Source: Candidatus Sulfuricurvum sp. RIFRC-1 (GTDB taxonomy: Bacteria; Campylobacterota; Campylobacteria; Campylobacterales; Sulfurimonadaceae). From it: a stretch of DNA of 64,000 bases. Location of the stretch: NCBI RefSeq assembly GCF_000310245.1, contig NC_020505.1, positions 1,522,001 to 1,586,000 on the forward strand, in the 5' to 3' direction. Made by a program: the position numbers and the translations under genes. Of this stretch, positions 7,816 to 17,538 are shown in pieces (the first letter of the stretch is position 1; each line of letters begins with the position of its first letter). Below the pieces are notes generated by a model, which was not told where the DNA came from, did not search any database, and worked only from the letters and a program-made list of their open reading frames with translations.

Positions 7816-8382
7816 TTATTTTACTTTCTCCATGTATTCACCCTCAACGGTGTTAACACGGATAATATCACCTTCAAGTACATGGTAAGGAACTTGAACC
7901 ACGGCGCCCGTTTCCAAAGTAGCCGGTTTTTTAGAACCGCTCGAAGTATCACCTTTAAAGTTCGGTGGAGTTTCTACGATTTTGAGTTCCATAATTTCCG
8001 GTGCTTCAACACTGATCGCGTTACCGTTATGGAAGATCATTTGAACGCTGGTACCGTCTTTGATCCATTTCATTGCATCTTCACATTGATCGTACGTAAG
8101 ACCGAGTTGCTCATAGCTTTCGTTATCCATAAACTGAAGCATTTCGCCATCGTCATACAAAAATTGCATCGTAGTATGAACAAGATTCGGTACTTCGAAT
8201 TTATCCCCCGCATGGATCGTTTTTTCGATCACTTTACCGTTGATAAAACTCTTTACTTTACAACGGACAAACGCCGCCCCTTTGCCCGGTTTAACGTGTT
8301 GGAACTCAACTACTTTATACGGAACACCCGTAATCTCCAAACGTACACCTTTTTTGATATCACCCATACCGATTGTTGCCAT
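7816..8382 (-). CDS. efp: Translation elongation factor P
   Basis: EF-P relieves ribosome stalling at polyproline stretches. I chose the ATG at 8382 ([12 protein letters not shown]), which follows AAAGG at suitable spacing and gives 188 residues, the standard length; the frame extends upstream to 8442 without support. The modifiable residue falls exactly at Lys34, in VKPGKGAAF, as in Escherichia coli, so lysylation by an EpmA-type enzyme is possible; the modifying genes are not in the window. The three beta-barrel domains end in the conserved [11 protein letters not shown]. It is a single-gene unit, divergent from the efflux operon. Confidence 0.96.
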   Translation of the reverse strand: MATIGMGDIKKGVRLEITGVPYKVVEFQHVKPGKGAAFVRCKVKSFINGKVIEKTIHAGDKFEVPNLVHTTMQFLYDDGEMLQFMDNESYEQLGLTYDQCEDAMKWIKDGTSVQMIFHNGNAISVEAPEIMELKIVETPPNFKGDTSSGSKKPATLETGAVVQVPYHVLEGDIIRVNTVEGEYMEKVK

Positions 8383-8526
8383 CAGGAAACCTTTTGAATC
8401 TTTATTTGTCCGAATTTTACCCGAAAGTGGAACGAAATTCAAACCCGATGTAACTTATGGTATGATCTTTACTTGTAAATCCGCTTTGTTTTGAGGGTTT
8501 TTAGCTCTATTAAATTCGTTCAAGTG

Positions 8527-8532
8527 TATAAT
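8527..8532 (+). promoter_or_regulatory. Candidate -10 box for the efflux operon
   Basis: TATAAT lies 53 bases before the start of the TolC-like gene in the region between two divergent genes. No strong -35 is visible, as is common in Campylobacterota promoters. AAGGA before the ATG serves as ribosome binding site. Confidence 0.45.
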
Positions 8533-8584
8533 AAACCTTATACGATTGATTATAACTACAAATACATCATAAGGAATCCTGTTT

Positions 8585-9961
8585 ATGACAAACCTTTCAC
8601 GTATTTTCAGCGCTTCGCTCTTCATTGGTTCATGCCACCTCATGGCAGCTGGGCTATCGCTCCCTGCAGCACTGGAAATTTTAGACAATAACAACCTTGA
8701 AATCAAAACGGCAAATCTCGATCTGCAAAGTGCACAGAGCGATACTTCCATCGCAAAAGGGTACAACTACGGCTCTTTGGACTTTACCCAAAATGCTATG
8801 CGTTCAAACGATGCGGGAAATGTATTCGGATTCAAACTCAGTTCACGGGAAGCGGATTTTGGAGATTTCGGATTTAACGATTTCTTAAATAATATGGGAT
8901 TAATAGGTTCTAACAATGCTCAATTATTAGCAATTCAACCTAAAGACCTTAACTACCCCGGCTATCAAAACTATTTTCAAAGCAAACTCACCTATATGGT
9001 TCCCCTCTACACCGGCGGCAAACTAAGTGCGTATAGCGATATCAGCGAAAAAATGGAAAGCATCAAAAAACTCGATGCTGATCAGATGAAAACCGAGAAA
9101 CGGTACGAATTGCGTAAAAGCTATTACGATATGGCACTCTTGCAAAACTCCATCGACCATATGCAAACAATCCATAAAAATATCTCGACGTTAGAGCGCA
9201 CAACAAATATGATGATCCAAGAGGGATATGCCAAAAAAGTCGATCTTCTCGAAGTGGAAGCGCGTAAAGCAAACGTAGATCGCAGTATCATAGAGATGGA
9301 AGCCAACAAAAAACTCCTCTATCACTATCTCAGTTTTCTCCTTAACGAACATGTTAGCGAAATTGAACTTCCTCGAAACGATTATCCTACGTCAGCGCTC
9401 AGTGAAGCGGACATTTTGGCCAACAATACCGATTTGCAAAAAGCAAACAACGGCTTAGAGATACGTGAAAAGATGGTTGATCTCGCCTACGCACCGTTTC
9501 TCCCCGTAATCGGGGCTTTTGCCGAAGCTTCAACTGCTGATAATACTTTTTTAGGTGATTTTAGCGATCACAAAGGCTACACAATCGGTGCACGCCTCAG
9601 CTGGAATCTCTTTAACGGAGGAGTAGATAAATACTCCCTAGAGAAAGCCCGAATTGAAAAGCTTAAAACCTCTACGCAGGTTGAACTCGCTAAAAAAGGA
9701 ATTGCGTTACAATATGACAAAATCCGTACCGAAATCGAAAGCTTAAATACACAAGTCAAAAGCTTGGAAAAAGAGCAGGAATTGGCCGATCAAATCTATA
9801 AAAACTATGAGGGGCGTTACCATGAACACCTCGCATCAATGTCCGATGTAATTATTAAACAATCGCAACAGATTGAAAAAGTTCTCAACCTTCAAATGGT
9901 CAAAAACAAACGAAACGAGCGCATCTTCGCCCTCGAAAAACTTAGTAACGGAGTAAAATAA
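8585..9961 (+). CDS. TolC-family outer membrane efflux protein
   Basis: The 458-residue protein has a signal peptide (about residues 1-22, ending MAAG) and two outer-membrane-efflux repeats with long coiled-coil helices. The first repeat includes LEILDNNNLEIKTANLDL and YELRKSYYDMALLQ; the second includes VDLAYAPFLPVIGAFAEAST and FNGGVDKYSLEKARIEKLKT. This is the outer-membrane exit duct of a tripartite exporter. It starts a four-gene operon with the adaptor and the split RND pump, and its stop overlaps the adaptor start by one base. The drug or metal exported cannot be told from this gene. Confidence 0.93.
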   Translation: MTNLSRIFSASLFIGSCHLMAAGLSLPAALEILDNNNLEIKTANLDLQSAQSDTSIAKGYNYGSLDFTQNAMRSNDAGNVFGFKLSSREADFGDFGFNDFLNNMGLIGSNNAQLLAIQPKDLNYPGYQNYFQSKLTYMVPLYTGGKLSAYSDISEKMESIKKLDADQMKTEKRYELRKSYYDMALLQNSIDHMQTIHKNISTLERTTNMMIQEGYAKKVDLLEVEARKANVDRSIIEMEANKKLLYHYLSFLLNEHVSEIELPRNDYPTSALSEADILANNTDLQKANNGLEIREKMVDLAYAPFLPVIGAFAEASTADNTFLGDFSDHKGYTIGARLSWNLFNGGVDKYSLEKARIEKLKTSTQVELAKKGIALQYDKIRTEIESLNTQVKSLEKEQELADQIYKNYEGRYHEHLASMSDVIIKQSQQIEKVLNLQMVKNKRNERIFALEKLSNGVK

Positions 9962-10746
9962 TGAAATTTTGGATCACGACACTCGCACTCTCAGCCACCC
10001 TTAGTGCCGCAGGACTTAGCCTCTCAGGAAGTGTTATCAGCGATAACCAAAAAATGATCACCAGCCGTAATATGGGATTTGTCACCAGTGTTAATGTCTC
10101 TGAGGGTTCACGCGTTTCCAAAGGACAGCTCCTCTATACCATCGATTCCAAAGAGATCGATTCGGCAAAAACCCAAGTGGAACTCGGAATTGCCCAAGCG
10201 GAACTTTCCCTTCAGATGTACCAAAACCAATACGCCAATTTGGAACTGAACTTAGAGCGTAACAAACGTCTTTTGGCTCAGGATATGGTGAGCAAATTCG
10301 AGGTCGAAAACCTCGAACTCTCGAAAAAGAATCTCCAGAACATGATCCATATCGGTGAACGTCAAGTCAATCAGGCCAAAGCACGTCTCAAAGAGGTCGA
10401 TAACCAATACAACTATCTCCGTATCACCGCACCCAACAGCGGTGTCGTCGTTGCCAAAAATATCAAAGTGGGTGAAATGGCAATGCCGGGAATGCCGGCA
10501 ATCGTACTCTCTGATTTGAACGCTCTCAAAATCGAAGTCGAAGTCGCCGAAAATAATCTCAAACTTGTTCCTGTTGGAAAAAGAGTCAAAGTATCCGTCC
10601 CATCGGTAGGTTTCATCGGAATCGGAAAAGTGAGTGCCATCATCCCAAGCTCCAATCCGATGACGCACACGTTTAAAATTAAAGTATCGTTCAGTGCTAG
10701 ACAAACGGTTTATCCCGGAATGTACGCCACCATTGAAATCGAATAG
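9961..10746 (+). CDS. Periplasmic adaptor (membrane fusion protein) of an RND exporter
   Basis: This 261-residue protein has a signal peptide (residues 1 to about 17) and the parts of a short HlyD/AcrA-type adaptor: a lipoyl half (GFVTSVNVSEGSRVSKGQLLYTID), a coiled-coil hairpin at about residues 60-140, the second lipoyl half (APNSGVVVAKNIKVGEMA), and a beta-barrel (IVLSDLNALKIEVEVAENNL). The membrane-proximal domain is short or missing, so the protein is smaller than AcrA (about 400 residues). It bridges the RND pump and the TolC-like duct encoded on either side. Confidence 0.92.
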   Translation: MKFWITTLALSATLSAAGLSLSGSVISDNQKMITSRNMGFVTSVNVSEGSRVSKGQLLYTIDSKEIDSAKTQVELGIAQAELSLQMYQNQYANLELNLERNKRLLAQDMVSKFEVENLELSKKNLQNMIHIGERQVNQAKARLKEVDNQYNYLRITAPNSGVVVAKNIKVGEMAMPGMPAIVLSDLNALKIEVEVAENNLKLVPVGKRVKVSVPSVGFIGIGKVSAIIPSSNPMTHTFKIKVSFSARQTVYPGMYATIEIE

Positions 10747-10754
10747 GAATCCTG

Positions 10755-12344
10755 ATGCACACCCCTCACTCCTACCAACCTACCGATTCTGCCGGAAAAC
10801 TCGCCAAGGGATTTTTACGTAATCCCCTCACCCCGATTTTGGGGATTTTTCTCCTTATTATCGGTTATATGGCCCTTATGCTCATGCCTCGTGAAGAGAA
10901 CCCGCAAATGGTCGTCAGCGGTTCCACCGTTATTATCGCCCTCCCGGGTGCTACCGCCAGTGAAGTCGAAAATGTCATTGTCAAACCATTAGAGCGCAAA
11001 CTCAAAGAGGTTAAGGGGATCGAACATATTCACGGTATGGCGATGGATAATGTAGCCGTCATCAACGCCGCGTTTTATATCGGTGAAGCCAAAGAAAACT
11101 CCAACCTCAAAATCTATGACAAAATTATGCAAAACATGAGCATCCTCCCAAAAGGTGCCATGCAGCCCATCATTAAACCGCTCGATATCGATGTTGATAT
11201 CCCGATTGTCTCCGTCGCTTTTTATTCCAATAATCCGAAAATGGACCCGACGCTCCTTTACGATCACGTCAAAGAGATTCAACACCACATTAATGGACTC
11301 CCTAACGTCGCCGTTACCGATATTCGGGGAGCCAAAAAACATCAATACAACGTATTGGTCGATATGAACCGTCTCAGCGGCTATAACCTATCACTCGGAC
11401 AAATCGTCATGGCAACACAGTCCCTTGCCTATAACGTACCTGAGATCAAAGGGAAAACGCAAAGCAATGAAATCGTCATGATCGGTGTGCGCAACGCGAT
11501 AGAGAGTGTCGAAGACGTCGGCAATATCATCGTTGCCCAATACGGCGGATCGGCGATCTATCTGCGGGATGTTGCGACGATTACTGCCGGAAGCGATATC
11601 CAAAATTTCAAATCAGCTCTCGTCACCGTAAAAGGGGAAGATGGCAAATTCTCACCGCTCAAAGATCAAATCACCCTCACCGTCTCCAAACTCCAAGGGA
11701 CCAATGCGGTGATTATCGCCGACGCGGTTAAAGAAGAACTCGAAAAATACAAAGAGCAAATGGCCGCGCAGGGGATCAACTACGTTATTACCCGAAATGA
11801 CGGTGAACGTGCCAATGAAGCGGTTAATGAACTCGTTTTTCACCTCCTCCTATCCATCGTCATTATCGCAATTTTGCTCATCTTTGTATTGGGATGGCGT
11901 GAATCGTTGATCGTAACTTTTACGGTTCCGGCGATCTTGGCAATCACCCTCTTTATCGCTTACATCACAGGACAAACCGTCAATCGTATCACCCTCTTTG
12001 CATTTTTACTGAGTCTTGGGCTTCTCGTCGATGCGGCGATCATCGTTATCGAAAATATTCACCGCCATTTTCATGCACCGGGAGCGCATGAGAGAGATGC
12101 CGATGAGTTGATGATCGAAGCAACCGATGAGATCGGAGCACCGACGAATATCGCGACACTGGCCATTATCCTTACGATGGTACCGATGGCGTTTGTGGGA
12201 CAAATGATGGGTCAGTTTATGAAACCGATTCCGGCCAATGTCCCTGTTGCTCTCGTCGCATCACTTTTTGTTGCCTATATCTTTACCCCGTATTTAGCAA
12301 TACGATTGCTCAAAAAACCCGAACACCACGGAGAGACTCACTGA
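10755..12344 (+). CDS. RND efflux pump, N-terminal half
   Basis: At 529 residues this covers the first half of an AcrB/CusA-type permease: TM1 at about 27-46 (PLTPILGIFLLIIGYMALML), a porter domain, then TM2-TM6 from about 355 to 520. TM4 carries GLLVDAAIIVIENIHRH with Asp426. In AcrB this position is an Asp-Asp pair, whereas CusA-type metal pumps have VDAA as here, which hints at a single-Asp proton relay. The gene ends in the loop after TM6, and its TGA overlaps the ATG of the second half (TGATG). The two proteins must assemble to make one pump. Confidence 0.93.
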   Translation: MHTPHSYQPTDSAGKLAKGFLRNPLTPILGIFLLIIGYMALMLMPREENPQMVVSGSTVIIALPGATASEVENVIVKPLERKLKEVKGIEHIHGMAMDNVAVINAAFYIGEAKENSNLKIYDKIMQNMSILPKGAMQPIIKPLDIDVDIPIVSVAFYSNNPKMDPTLLYDHVKEIQHHINGLPNVAVTDIRGAKKHQYNVLVDMNRLSGYNLSLGQIVMATQSLAYNVPEIKGKTQSNEIVMIGVRNAIESVEDVGNIIVAQYGGSAIYLRDVATITAGSDIQNFKSALVTVKGEDGKFSPLKDQITLTVSKLQGTNAVIIADAVKEELEKYKEQMAAQGINYVITRNDGERANEAVNELVFHLLLSIVIIAILLIFVLGWRESLIVTFTVPAILAITLFIAYITGQTVNRITLFAFLLSLGLLVDAAIIVIENIHRHFHAPGAHERDADELMIEATDEIGAPTNIATLAIILTMVPMAFVGQMMGQFMKPIPANVPVALVASLFVAYIFTPYLAIRLLKKPEHHGETH

Positions 12345-14053
12345 TGTATAAAAAATTTGAAAACTATCTCCTCGCCCTTCTCTCTTCACCATCGAAGAAA
12401 AAGCAGGTTTTATGGGGTACATTGATCGCATTCATCCTCGCCGTTGCGCTCATCCCGAGCGAACTGGTTTTAGCCAAAATGCTGCCGGGTAAAAACAATG
12501 ATACCTACAGTATCTATGTCGATTTGGCCAACGGAAGCTCAATCGAACAAACCCGCAGTGTGACCGATTGTACAATCGGTATTTTACAGCATGAGAAAGA
12601 AGCACTTGACGCCGAGGTCTTTTTAGGAACAGGGTCACCTCTGGATTTTGCAGGACTCATCAAAGGATCGCATTTCAAAAACAGTGAAAATGTTGCCGAA
12701 ATCGTTATCAATCTTACCAAAAAACATGACCGTGACGAACCCTCTTATATGATGGTTCAGCGTCTACGCCCGATAGTCCAAAAAGAGTGCGGCAATCTCT
12801 ATCCTCAGACCAATATTAAATTTGTCGAACCACCGGCCGGTCCTCCGACAATGGCGGCTATCGTTGCCGAAGTGTACGGGAACAACACTGCCGGTGTACG
12901 TCATTTAAGTACACGTATCGAAGGGGTATTCCAAAAAACCGAAGGTTTAGTGGATATCGATATTATGCAAGATGAGATTTACGATAAATTTGAGGTTCGT
13001 GTAAACAGTGACAAAATCACCCGTTCAGCCCTTGATGTCAAACACGTCAACGACATCCTCTATCTAGCCTTTGAGGGGATGGGAATAGCGGTTAAGAACT
13101 CCCAAAATGCAACCGATCAAATCCCGATTTTCTTGACCTTGACCCCTGAGGGAAAGAAATTCGCATCACGTGATCAACGTGCCATTGAGATGAAACTCTC
13201 CTCTCTCACCCTCCTCAACGGCATGGGGATGATGGTACCGATCACCGAGGTTGTCGATATCGTTGCGGTTAAATCCAATCCGATGATTATGTCAAAAGAT
13301 CTTCATCAAATGACCAATGTCGTCGCTGAAACCGACATGGTTTCACAAGTCTATCCTTTGATGGATGCCCGCAACATGATTTTGGACACGTTTAGCGATG
13401 AATACGAAATTCATAAAATCGGTCTCTTCAATCTAGAACTGATTGATAAAAAAAGCAAAGAGCGCTATGAGTTGTTGTGGGATGGCGAAATGGAAGTCAC
13501 CCTCGATACGTTTGTCGATCTCGGCGGTGCTTTCATCGCGGCACTGATCCTTATTTTCTTGCTGATGGTGATTTACTACAAAAGTTTTATCCTCAGCGGT
13601 ATCGTATTGCTCGGAAGTTTCCTCTCCATCATCGGCGTTCTTTTCGGTCACTTGATTATGGATATCTTTACGGCGGATACCTTCTTCCTCACGGCGACGT
13701 CACTCATCGGCTTTATTGCCTTGATCGGTATCAGTTCTCGGAATTCACTACTATTGATCGATTTTACCAAATCGCTGATGGTTGATAAAGGGATGCATAA
13801 AAAAGAGGCGATCGCCTATGCTACCGCAACGCGTGCAAAACCGATTTTCCTGACCGCAGCCGCCATTATCCTCGCATCGACCCTTTTAGCCAGTGATGCC
13901 GTATTTGGAGGGCTTGGAGTTTCTCTTATTTTTGGTACAATAGCAGCAGTCATCGCGTCGCTCATTGTTGTACCGGTTCTGATTCATAACTCTGAATTGG
14001 AACGTCATTTCAATTTTCATGAGCGTAAAGCGGTCTCGATAATGGAGCCCTGA
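12344..14053 (+). CDS. RND efflux pump, C-terminal half
   Basis: The 569-residue partner begins just before TM7 (VLWGTLIAFILAVALIPS), then has the second porter domain (with PPAGPPTMAAIVAEVYG) and TM8-TM12. TM10 has ISSRNSLLLIDFTKS with Arg466 where AcrB has its relay lysine; TM11-12 follow, with ATRAKPIFLTAAAIILAS. A GGAGAG stands nine bases before the ATG, so it has its own ribosome binding site and is not simply a frameshifted tail. Together with the preceding gene it makes about 1,098 residues, slightly above a normal one-piece RND pump. Confidence 0.93.
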   Translation: MYKKFENYLLALLSSPSKKKQVLWGTLIAFILAVALIPSELVLAKMLPGKNNDTYSIYVDLANGSSIEQTRSVTDCTIGILQHEKEALDAEVFLGTGSPLDFAGLIKGSHFKNSENVAEIVINLTKKHDRDEPSYMMVQRLRPIVQKECGNLYPQTNIKFVEPPAGPPTMAAIVAEVYGNNTAGVRHLSTRIEGVFQKTEGLVDIDIMQDEIYDKFEVRVNSDKITRSALDVKHVNDILYLAFEGMGIAVKNSQNATDQIPIFLTLTPEGKKFASRDQRAIEMKLSSLTLLNGMGMMVPITEVVDIVAVKSNPMIMSKDLHQMTNVVAETDMVSQVYPLMDARNMILDTFSDEYEIHKIGLFNLELIDKKSKERYELLWDGEMEVTLDTFVDLGGAFIAALILIFLLMVIYYKSFILSGIVLLGSFLSIIGVLFGHLIMDIFTADTFFLTATSLIGFIALIGISSRNSLLLIDFTKSLMVDKGMHKKEAIAYATATRAKPIFLTAAAIILASTLLASDAVFGGLGVSLIFGTIAAVIASLIVVPVLIHNSELERHFNFHERKAVSIMEP

Positions 14054-14059
14054 GAAACC

Positions 14060-15865
14060 GTGTTTACCCCAATCATTCAGACATCTACTAATGTTATGGC
14101 TGATTTGCTTCAGACTGCGAATGCTCAGGGTATCCCTGCGGATGATCTTGACTTTGATCTCCTCTCCTATGAAACCTATTTCAAAGGGACCATTGACGAA
14201 GATTGGCAAAATCTTCGTGATTGTATTCTTTTAGATCGTACCACTGAAAGTGAAATCCGTTCAAAGATTTTTATCATTCGACAAGAGTATCAAATCCGCA
14301 TTCATGAATACAAAGCGCACCCTTATCTCGATTTACGTTTTTCTCTCGCAAGCGACAAATCCAAATCCAAAGTTGTTGCCATCATCGAGCCCTCTTCCAA
14401 AATTCCCCTAAAAAAAGGGGTTCAAGAGTGGCTGAAAGAGGCAATAAGAGCTAAAATGCTCCGTCATGAGTTTCTTGTCGGACTCTATGATGGTAATCTT
14501 GATCGTGAGATCAATCGTCTTCTGTTAAAAATCCAAAAAGAGGGACCGCTGAGCGCTCACTATAAACTTCCCATCGGAGAATTCTTCCCTCCTGTTCTCC
14601 CGATTGACGATAAAATTATTCTCCATTTTAAACAAAACAAAGAATCAAAAAGTTTTATTGAAGGGGTTCAGCCGGGAGAATTGATTTTTGAATATATTTT
14701 CCCTAAACATGGACGCGACGGACGGGGATGTGATGGAAGTTTCATCGAAGTACCCGAACCGAAAGTTAAATACGCCTCGTATATCGTTATCAATGAAGAG
14801 ACGATCTACAGCGAAGAGGATGCAAGCAGTATCCGTTTTTACGCCAGTGTTTCAGGTTTTGTAGAACGTAAAAAAGGCACTTTTACCGTTTCCCAAGAGC
14901 TCCATATCGAAAGTGCAAGTTTCAAAAAAACCGGTTCCATTGAAACAGGCTTAGAAAAAGAGATTTCTCTAAAAATCAAACGTAATGAATCCAACGAAGA
15001 TTCGATCGGTTCTGGCGTTACAATCGATGTTCAAAAACTCGATGTGAGCGGTACCGTCGGCGGAAATTCAAAAATTCAGGCTTGCGAAGTGAATATCGGA
15101 GCGCAAACCCATCGCAATTCTCATATCAATGTTACCGAAGTGGCCAATATCCATCTTCATCGCGGCAATCTTACCGCCAAAGAAGCCAACATTGATATCT
15201 TAGAAAGCGGAAAAGTCGAAGCCGATATCGTACGGGTAAAAAAAATGGTAGGAGGAGAACTTACTGCTCGTGAAATTCATATCGATATCCTCTATTCCAA
15301 TGCCCGTATTACGGCTCTCGAATCGATCACTATCGGGACGATTGAAGGGGAAGGAAATAAGCTCATCATCGATCCCCACAGTATCGAATGTTATCAGGAT
15401 AAGATTTCTGCCCTAGAGATTGATATTCGGGACAAAGTCTCCCGTATTCAGATGGAGAGTAAAGAGTTTGCGAATCGTCAACTCTCATTTAAAGAAAAAA
15501 ACAGCCGCATCAAACAGATACAGCAACGCGTTATCAATGCACAGAAAAGCGGAGCTGAATCGATGAAGGCCGATCTTATCCGTCTGCAACAGTACAAAAT
15601 CGAAGCAGAAACTCTTAAAAAATCGCATGAGGATATTAAGCTCTCCGAAGAACATCTCATTGCCCTGAAAGATGAACTGAATAAACTTTACGCAGCCGAT
15701 TTACATGCCGTAGTAACGCATCACGGTATCTATAACGGAAAAAATCGGATCGTTTTTATCGATCCTAAAACCCGTCAAGAATACGGTATAACTCCGGAGG
15801 GAAAAGTAACGCATATTCGACTTCGCCAAGAGGGTGATGAGAAAAAAATACTATTAGAATCCTAA
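14060..15865 (+). CDS. FapA/DUF342 family protein
   Basis: At 601 residues this has the DUF342 plan: an N-terminal alpha/beta region to about residue 180, the GRDGRGCDG segment typical of the family near residue 215, then a long right-handed beta-helix-like part (KLDVSGTVGGNSKIQACEVNIGAQ ... NIHLHRGNLTAKEANIDILESGKVEADIV) and a C-terminal coiled coil at about 450-550. FapA was linked to flagellar assembly and polar localisation in Vibrio, but no flagellar gene is nearby here, so its role is open. It begins seven bases after the RND gene and may be co-transcribed with it. Confidence 0.85.
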   Translation: MFTPIIQTSTNVMADLLQTANAQGIPADDLDFDLLSYETYFKGTIDEDWQNLRDCILLDRTTESEIRSKIFIIRQEYQIRIHEYKAHPYLDLRFSLASDKSKSKVVAIIEPSSKIPLKKGVQEWLKEAIRAKMLRHEFLVGLYDGNLDREINRLLLKIQKEGPLSAHYKLPIGEFFPPVLPIDDKIILHFKQNKESKSFIEGVQPGELIFEYIFPKHGRDGRGCDGSFIEVPEPKVKYASYIVINEETIYSEEDASSIRFYASVSGFVERKKGTFTVSQELHIESASFKKTGSIETGLEKEISLKIKRNESNEDSIGSGVTIDVQKLDVSGTVGGNSKIQACEVNIGAQTHRNSHINVTEVANIHLHRGNLTAKEANIDILESGKVEADIVRVKKMVGGELTAREIHIDILYSNARITALESITIGTIEGEGNKLIIDPHSIECYQDKISALEIDIRDKVSRIQMESKEFANRQLSFKEKNSRIKQIQQRVINAQKSGAESMKADLIRLQQYKIEAETLKKSHEDIKLSEEHLIALKDELNKLYAADLHAVVTHHGIYNGKNRIVFIDPKTRQEYGITPEGKVTHIRLRQEGDEKKILLES

Positions 15866-15886
15866 AAAAATTAAATTGCTTTTCTC

Positions 15887-15931
15887 TTCATGAGAGAGTT
15901 TTACCTTTTTGCGGTAAAACTCTCTCATGAA
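15887..15931 (+). promoter_or_regulatory. 19-bp perfect hairpin enclosing the selO start codon
   Basis: 15887-15905 and 15913-15931 are perfect inverted repeats with a 7-base loop. The ATG of selO (15927-15929) lies in the 3' arm and is fully paired. The stem is not followed by a T-run, so it does not look like a standard terminator for the FapA-like gene. No Shine-Dalgarno sequence is visible before selO. A short ORF from the ATG at 15890 (20 codons) overlaps the selO start in another frame. The simplest inference is translational control of selO, or leaderless translation from a start near the hairpin. Confidence 0.6.
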
Positions 15932-17363
15932 ATTATCAAACCTAACCCTTAGCACTCCCTATTTATCCCTTGATCCGATTTTCTATCATGAAGTCGCTCC
16001 GGCTCCTCTCAAAAACCCAAAACTTGTCAGCCACAATCTTGAAGCGTTAAAGCTTTTGGGGCTTGATCCCAACGATCTCAATCTTACAGAGCTTGAAAAA
16101 CTTCTCAACGGAACGCTCCAGTTCAAAGGCTCACGACCCTACGCCATGTGCTATGCAGGCCATCAGTTCGGCTATTACGTACAGCGTCTCGGAGACGGAC
16201 GTGCCATTAATCTAGGCTCTGTAAAAGGGTGGAATCTTCAACTTAAAGGTTCAGGGCAGACCCGCTACTCCCGTCAAGGCGACGGACGTGCCGTATTGCG
16301 TTCTTCAATTCGCGAGTATTTGATGAGTGAAGCGATGTACGGGCTTGGAATTCCGACCAGCCGAGCATTAGCAATTATCAGTTCCGATGAGAAAGTGGCA
16401 CGTGAGAGATGGGAATACGGAGCCATTGTTCTACGTCTCGCTCCCTCATGGATACGGTTTGGAAGTTTTGAGTATTTCTTTCATACCAATCGGCACAAAG
16501 AACTCGAAACATTAGCCGATTTTTTACTTCACGAATCGTTTCCGGAGTTTGTCGGAGTTGAAGATCCTTATCTCACAATGTTTGGTTCAATCGTCAAACG
16601 AACCGCAGAACTGATAGCGCAGTGGCAATCGGTCGGGTTTAACCACGGGGTGATGAACACCGATAATATGTCCGCTATCGGAATCACTATCGATTATGGT
16701 CCTTTTGCCTTTATGGATACCTTTGAGAGCGATTACATCTGCAACCATACCGATACGCAAGGCAGATACAGCTATAACAATCAACCCCGAATCGGTTATT
16801 GGAATCTGGAGCGTCTCGCCCACGCTCTTTCACCGCTCGTCACTCCCGAAAAACTTAAAACCGAACTTGACCGTTACGGCGATTATTTTACCACCCGACT
16901 TATGGAGCTTTTACTTGCCAAGCTCGGGCTTGATACACCGCATAAAAATGACAGTGATCTGCTCAGAGCGTTGTTTACCCTTATGGAAAACGGACGAATC
17001 GACATGACCCCGTTTTTCCGTACCCTCAGCCGATACGATGGAAATCGTGACACACTGCTTTCGCTCACGCTCGCACCGAACCAGCTGAATGAATGGCTCG
17101 ATCAGTACGATGAACGGCTAAGCTTAAATAGCTCGTCCGTTGAAAAACGCCACCAACAAATGCTCCGCACCAATCCGAAATATATATTGAAAAACTATAT
17201 TCTCCAAGAAGCGATTGAGGCGGCAGAAAAAGGGGATTTTAGCCTTGTGAATGATCTTTTGAAGTTAGCTCAAAATCCGTATGACGAGCATGAACTATTT
17301 GACCGTTATGCAGGCATTACACCTCCAGAACATAAAAATCTCAAACTCAGCTGTTCATCGTAA
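15927..17363 (+). CDS. selO: Protein adenylyltransferase SelO (YdiU/UPF0061)
   Basis: SelO is a pseudokinase-fold enzyme that moves AMP from ATP to Ser, Thr or Tyr of target proteins, reported to act in redox stress. The protein has 478 residues, close to the family norm. Recognisable segments are YAGHQFGYYVQRLGDGRAINLG (about 72-93), the nucleotide-binding LKGSGQTRYSRQGDGRAVLRSSIREYL, and the catalytic NHGVMNTDNMSAIGITIDYGPFAFMD. The C-terminus reads SCSS; the Cys corresponds to the selenocysteine of animal SelO and a cysteine in E. coli. The start fits the family but has no visible ribosome binding site and sits in a hairpin. Confidence 0.95.
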   Translation: MKLSNLTLSTPYLSLDPIFYHEVAPAPLKNPKLVSHNLEALKLLGLDPNDLNLTELEKLLNGTLQFKGSRPYAMCYAGHQFGYYVQRLGDGRAINLGSVKGWNLQLKGSGQTRYSRQGDGRAVLRSSIREYLMSEAMYGLGIPTSRALAIISSDEKVARERWEYGAIVLRLAPSWIRFGSFEYFFHTNRHKELETLADFLLHESFPEFVGVEDPYLTMFGSIVKRTAELIAQWQSVGFNHGVMNTDNMSAIGITIDYGPFAFMDTFESDYICNHTDTQGRYSYNNQPRIGYWNLERLAHALSPLVTPEKLKTELDRYGDYFTTRLMELLLAKLGLDTPHKNDSDLLRALFTLMENGRIDMTPFFRTLSRYDGNRDTLLSLTLAPNQLNEWLDQYDERLSLNSSSVEKRHQQMLRTNPKYILKNYILQEAIEAAEKGDFSLVNDLLKLAQNPYDEHELFDRYAGITPPEHKNLKLSCSS

Positions 17364-17538
17364 CGAACAACCTGAGTCGTATTTCCAAAAAAGTCTATTA
17401 AGTAATCACCTCTTTTGTAATCATTCTGCAACGTAATAAAAAGTGATTATTTTTTGATCAATCCTCCGGCTATTTTTTTTTCATTGCTCTTTATACTGTC
17501 ACCGTGCAACCTAAAACCTTTTTCGGAGAAGAACCGTT

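Noticed and set aside
12338-12350. Frameshift or sequencing error splitting the RND gene
   Set aside because: The break falls in the loop between TM6 and TM7, both halves are complete, and a GGAGAG ribosome binding site precedes the second ATG. An error cannot be fully ruled out without reads.
14060-15865. Flagellar gene cluster, suggested by the FapA-like protein
   Set aside because: No fli, flg or che gene is nearby, so a flagellar role is not supported by context.
15887-15931. Ordinary rho-independent terminator for the FapA-like gene
   Set aside because: The stem is long enough, but no T-run follows on the plus strand, and the 3' arm contains the selO start codon.
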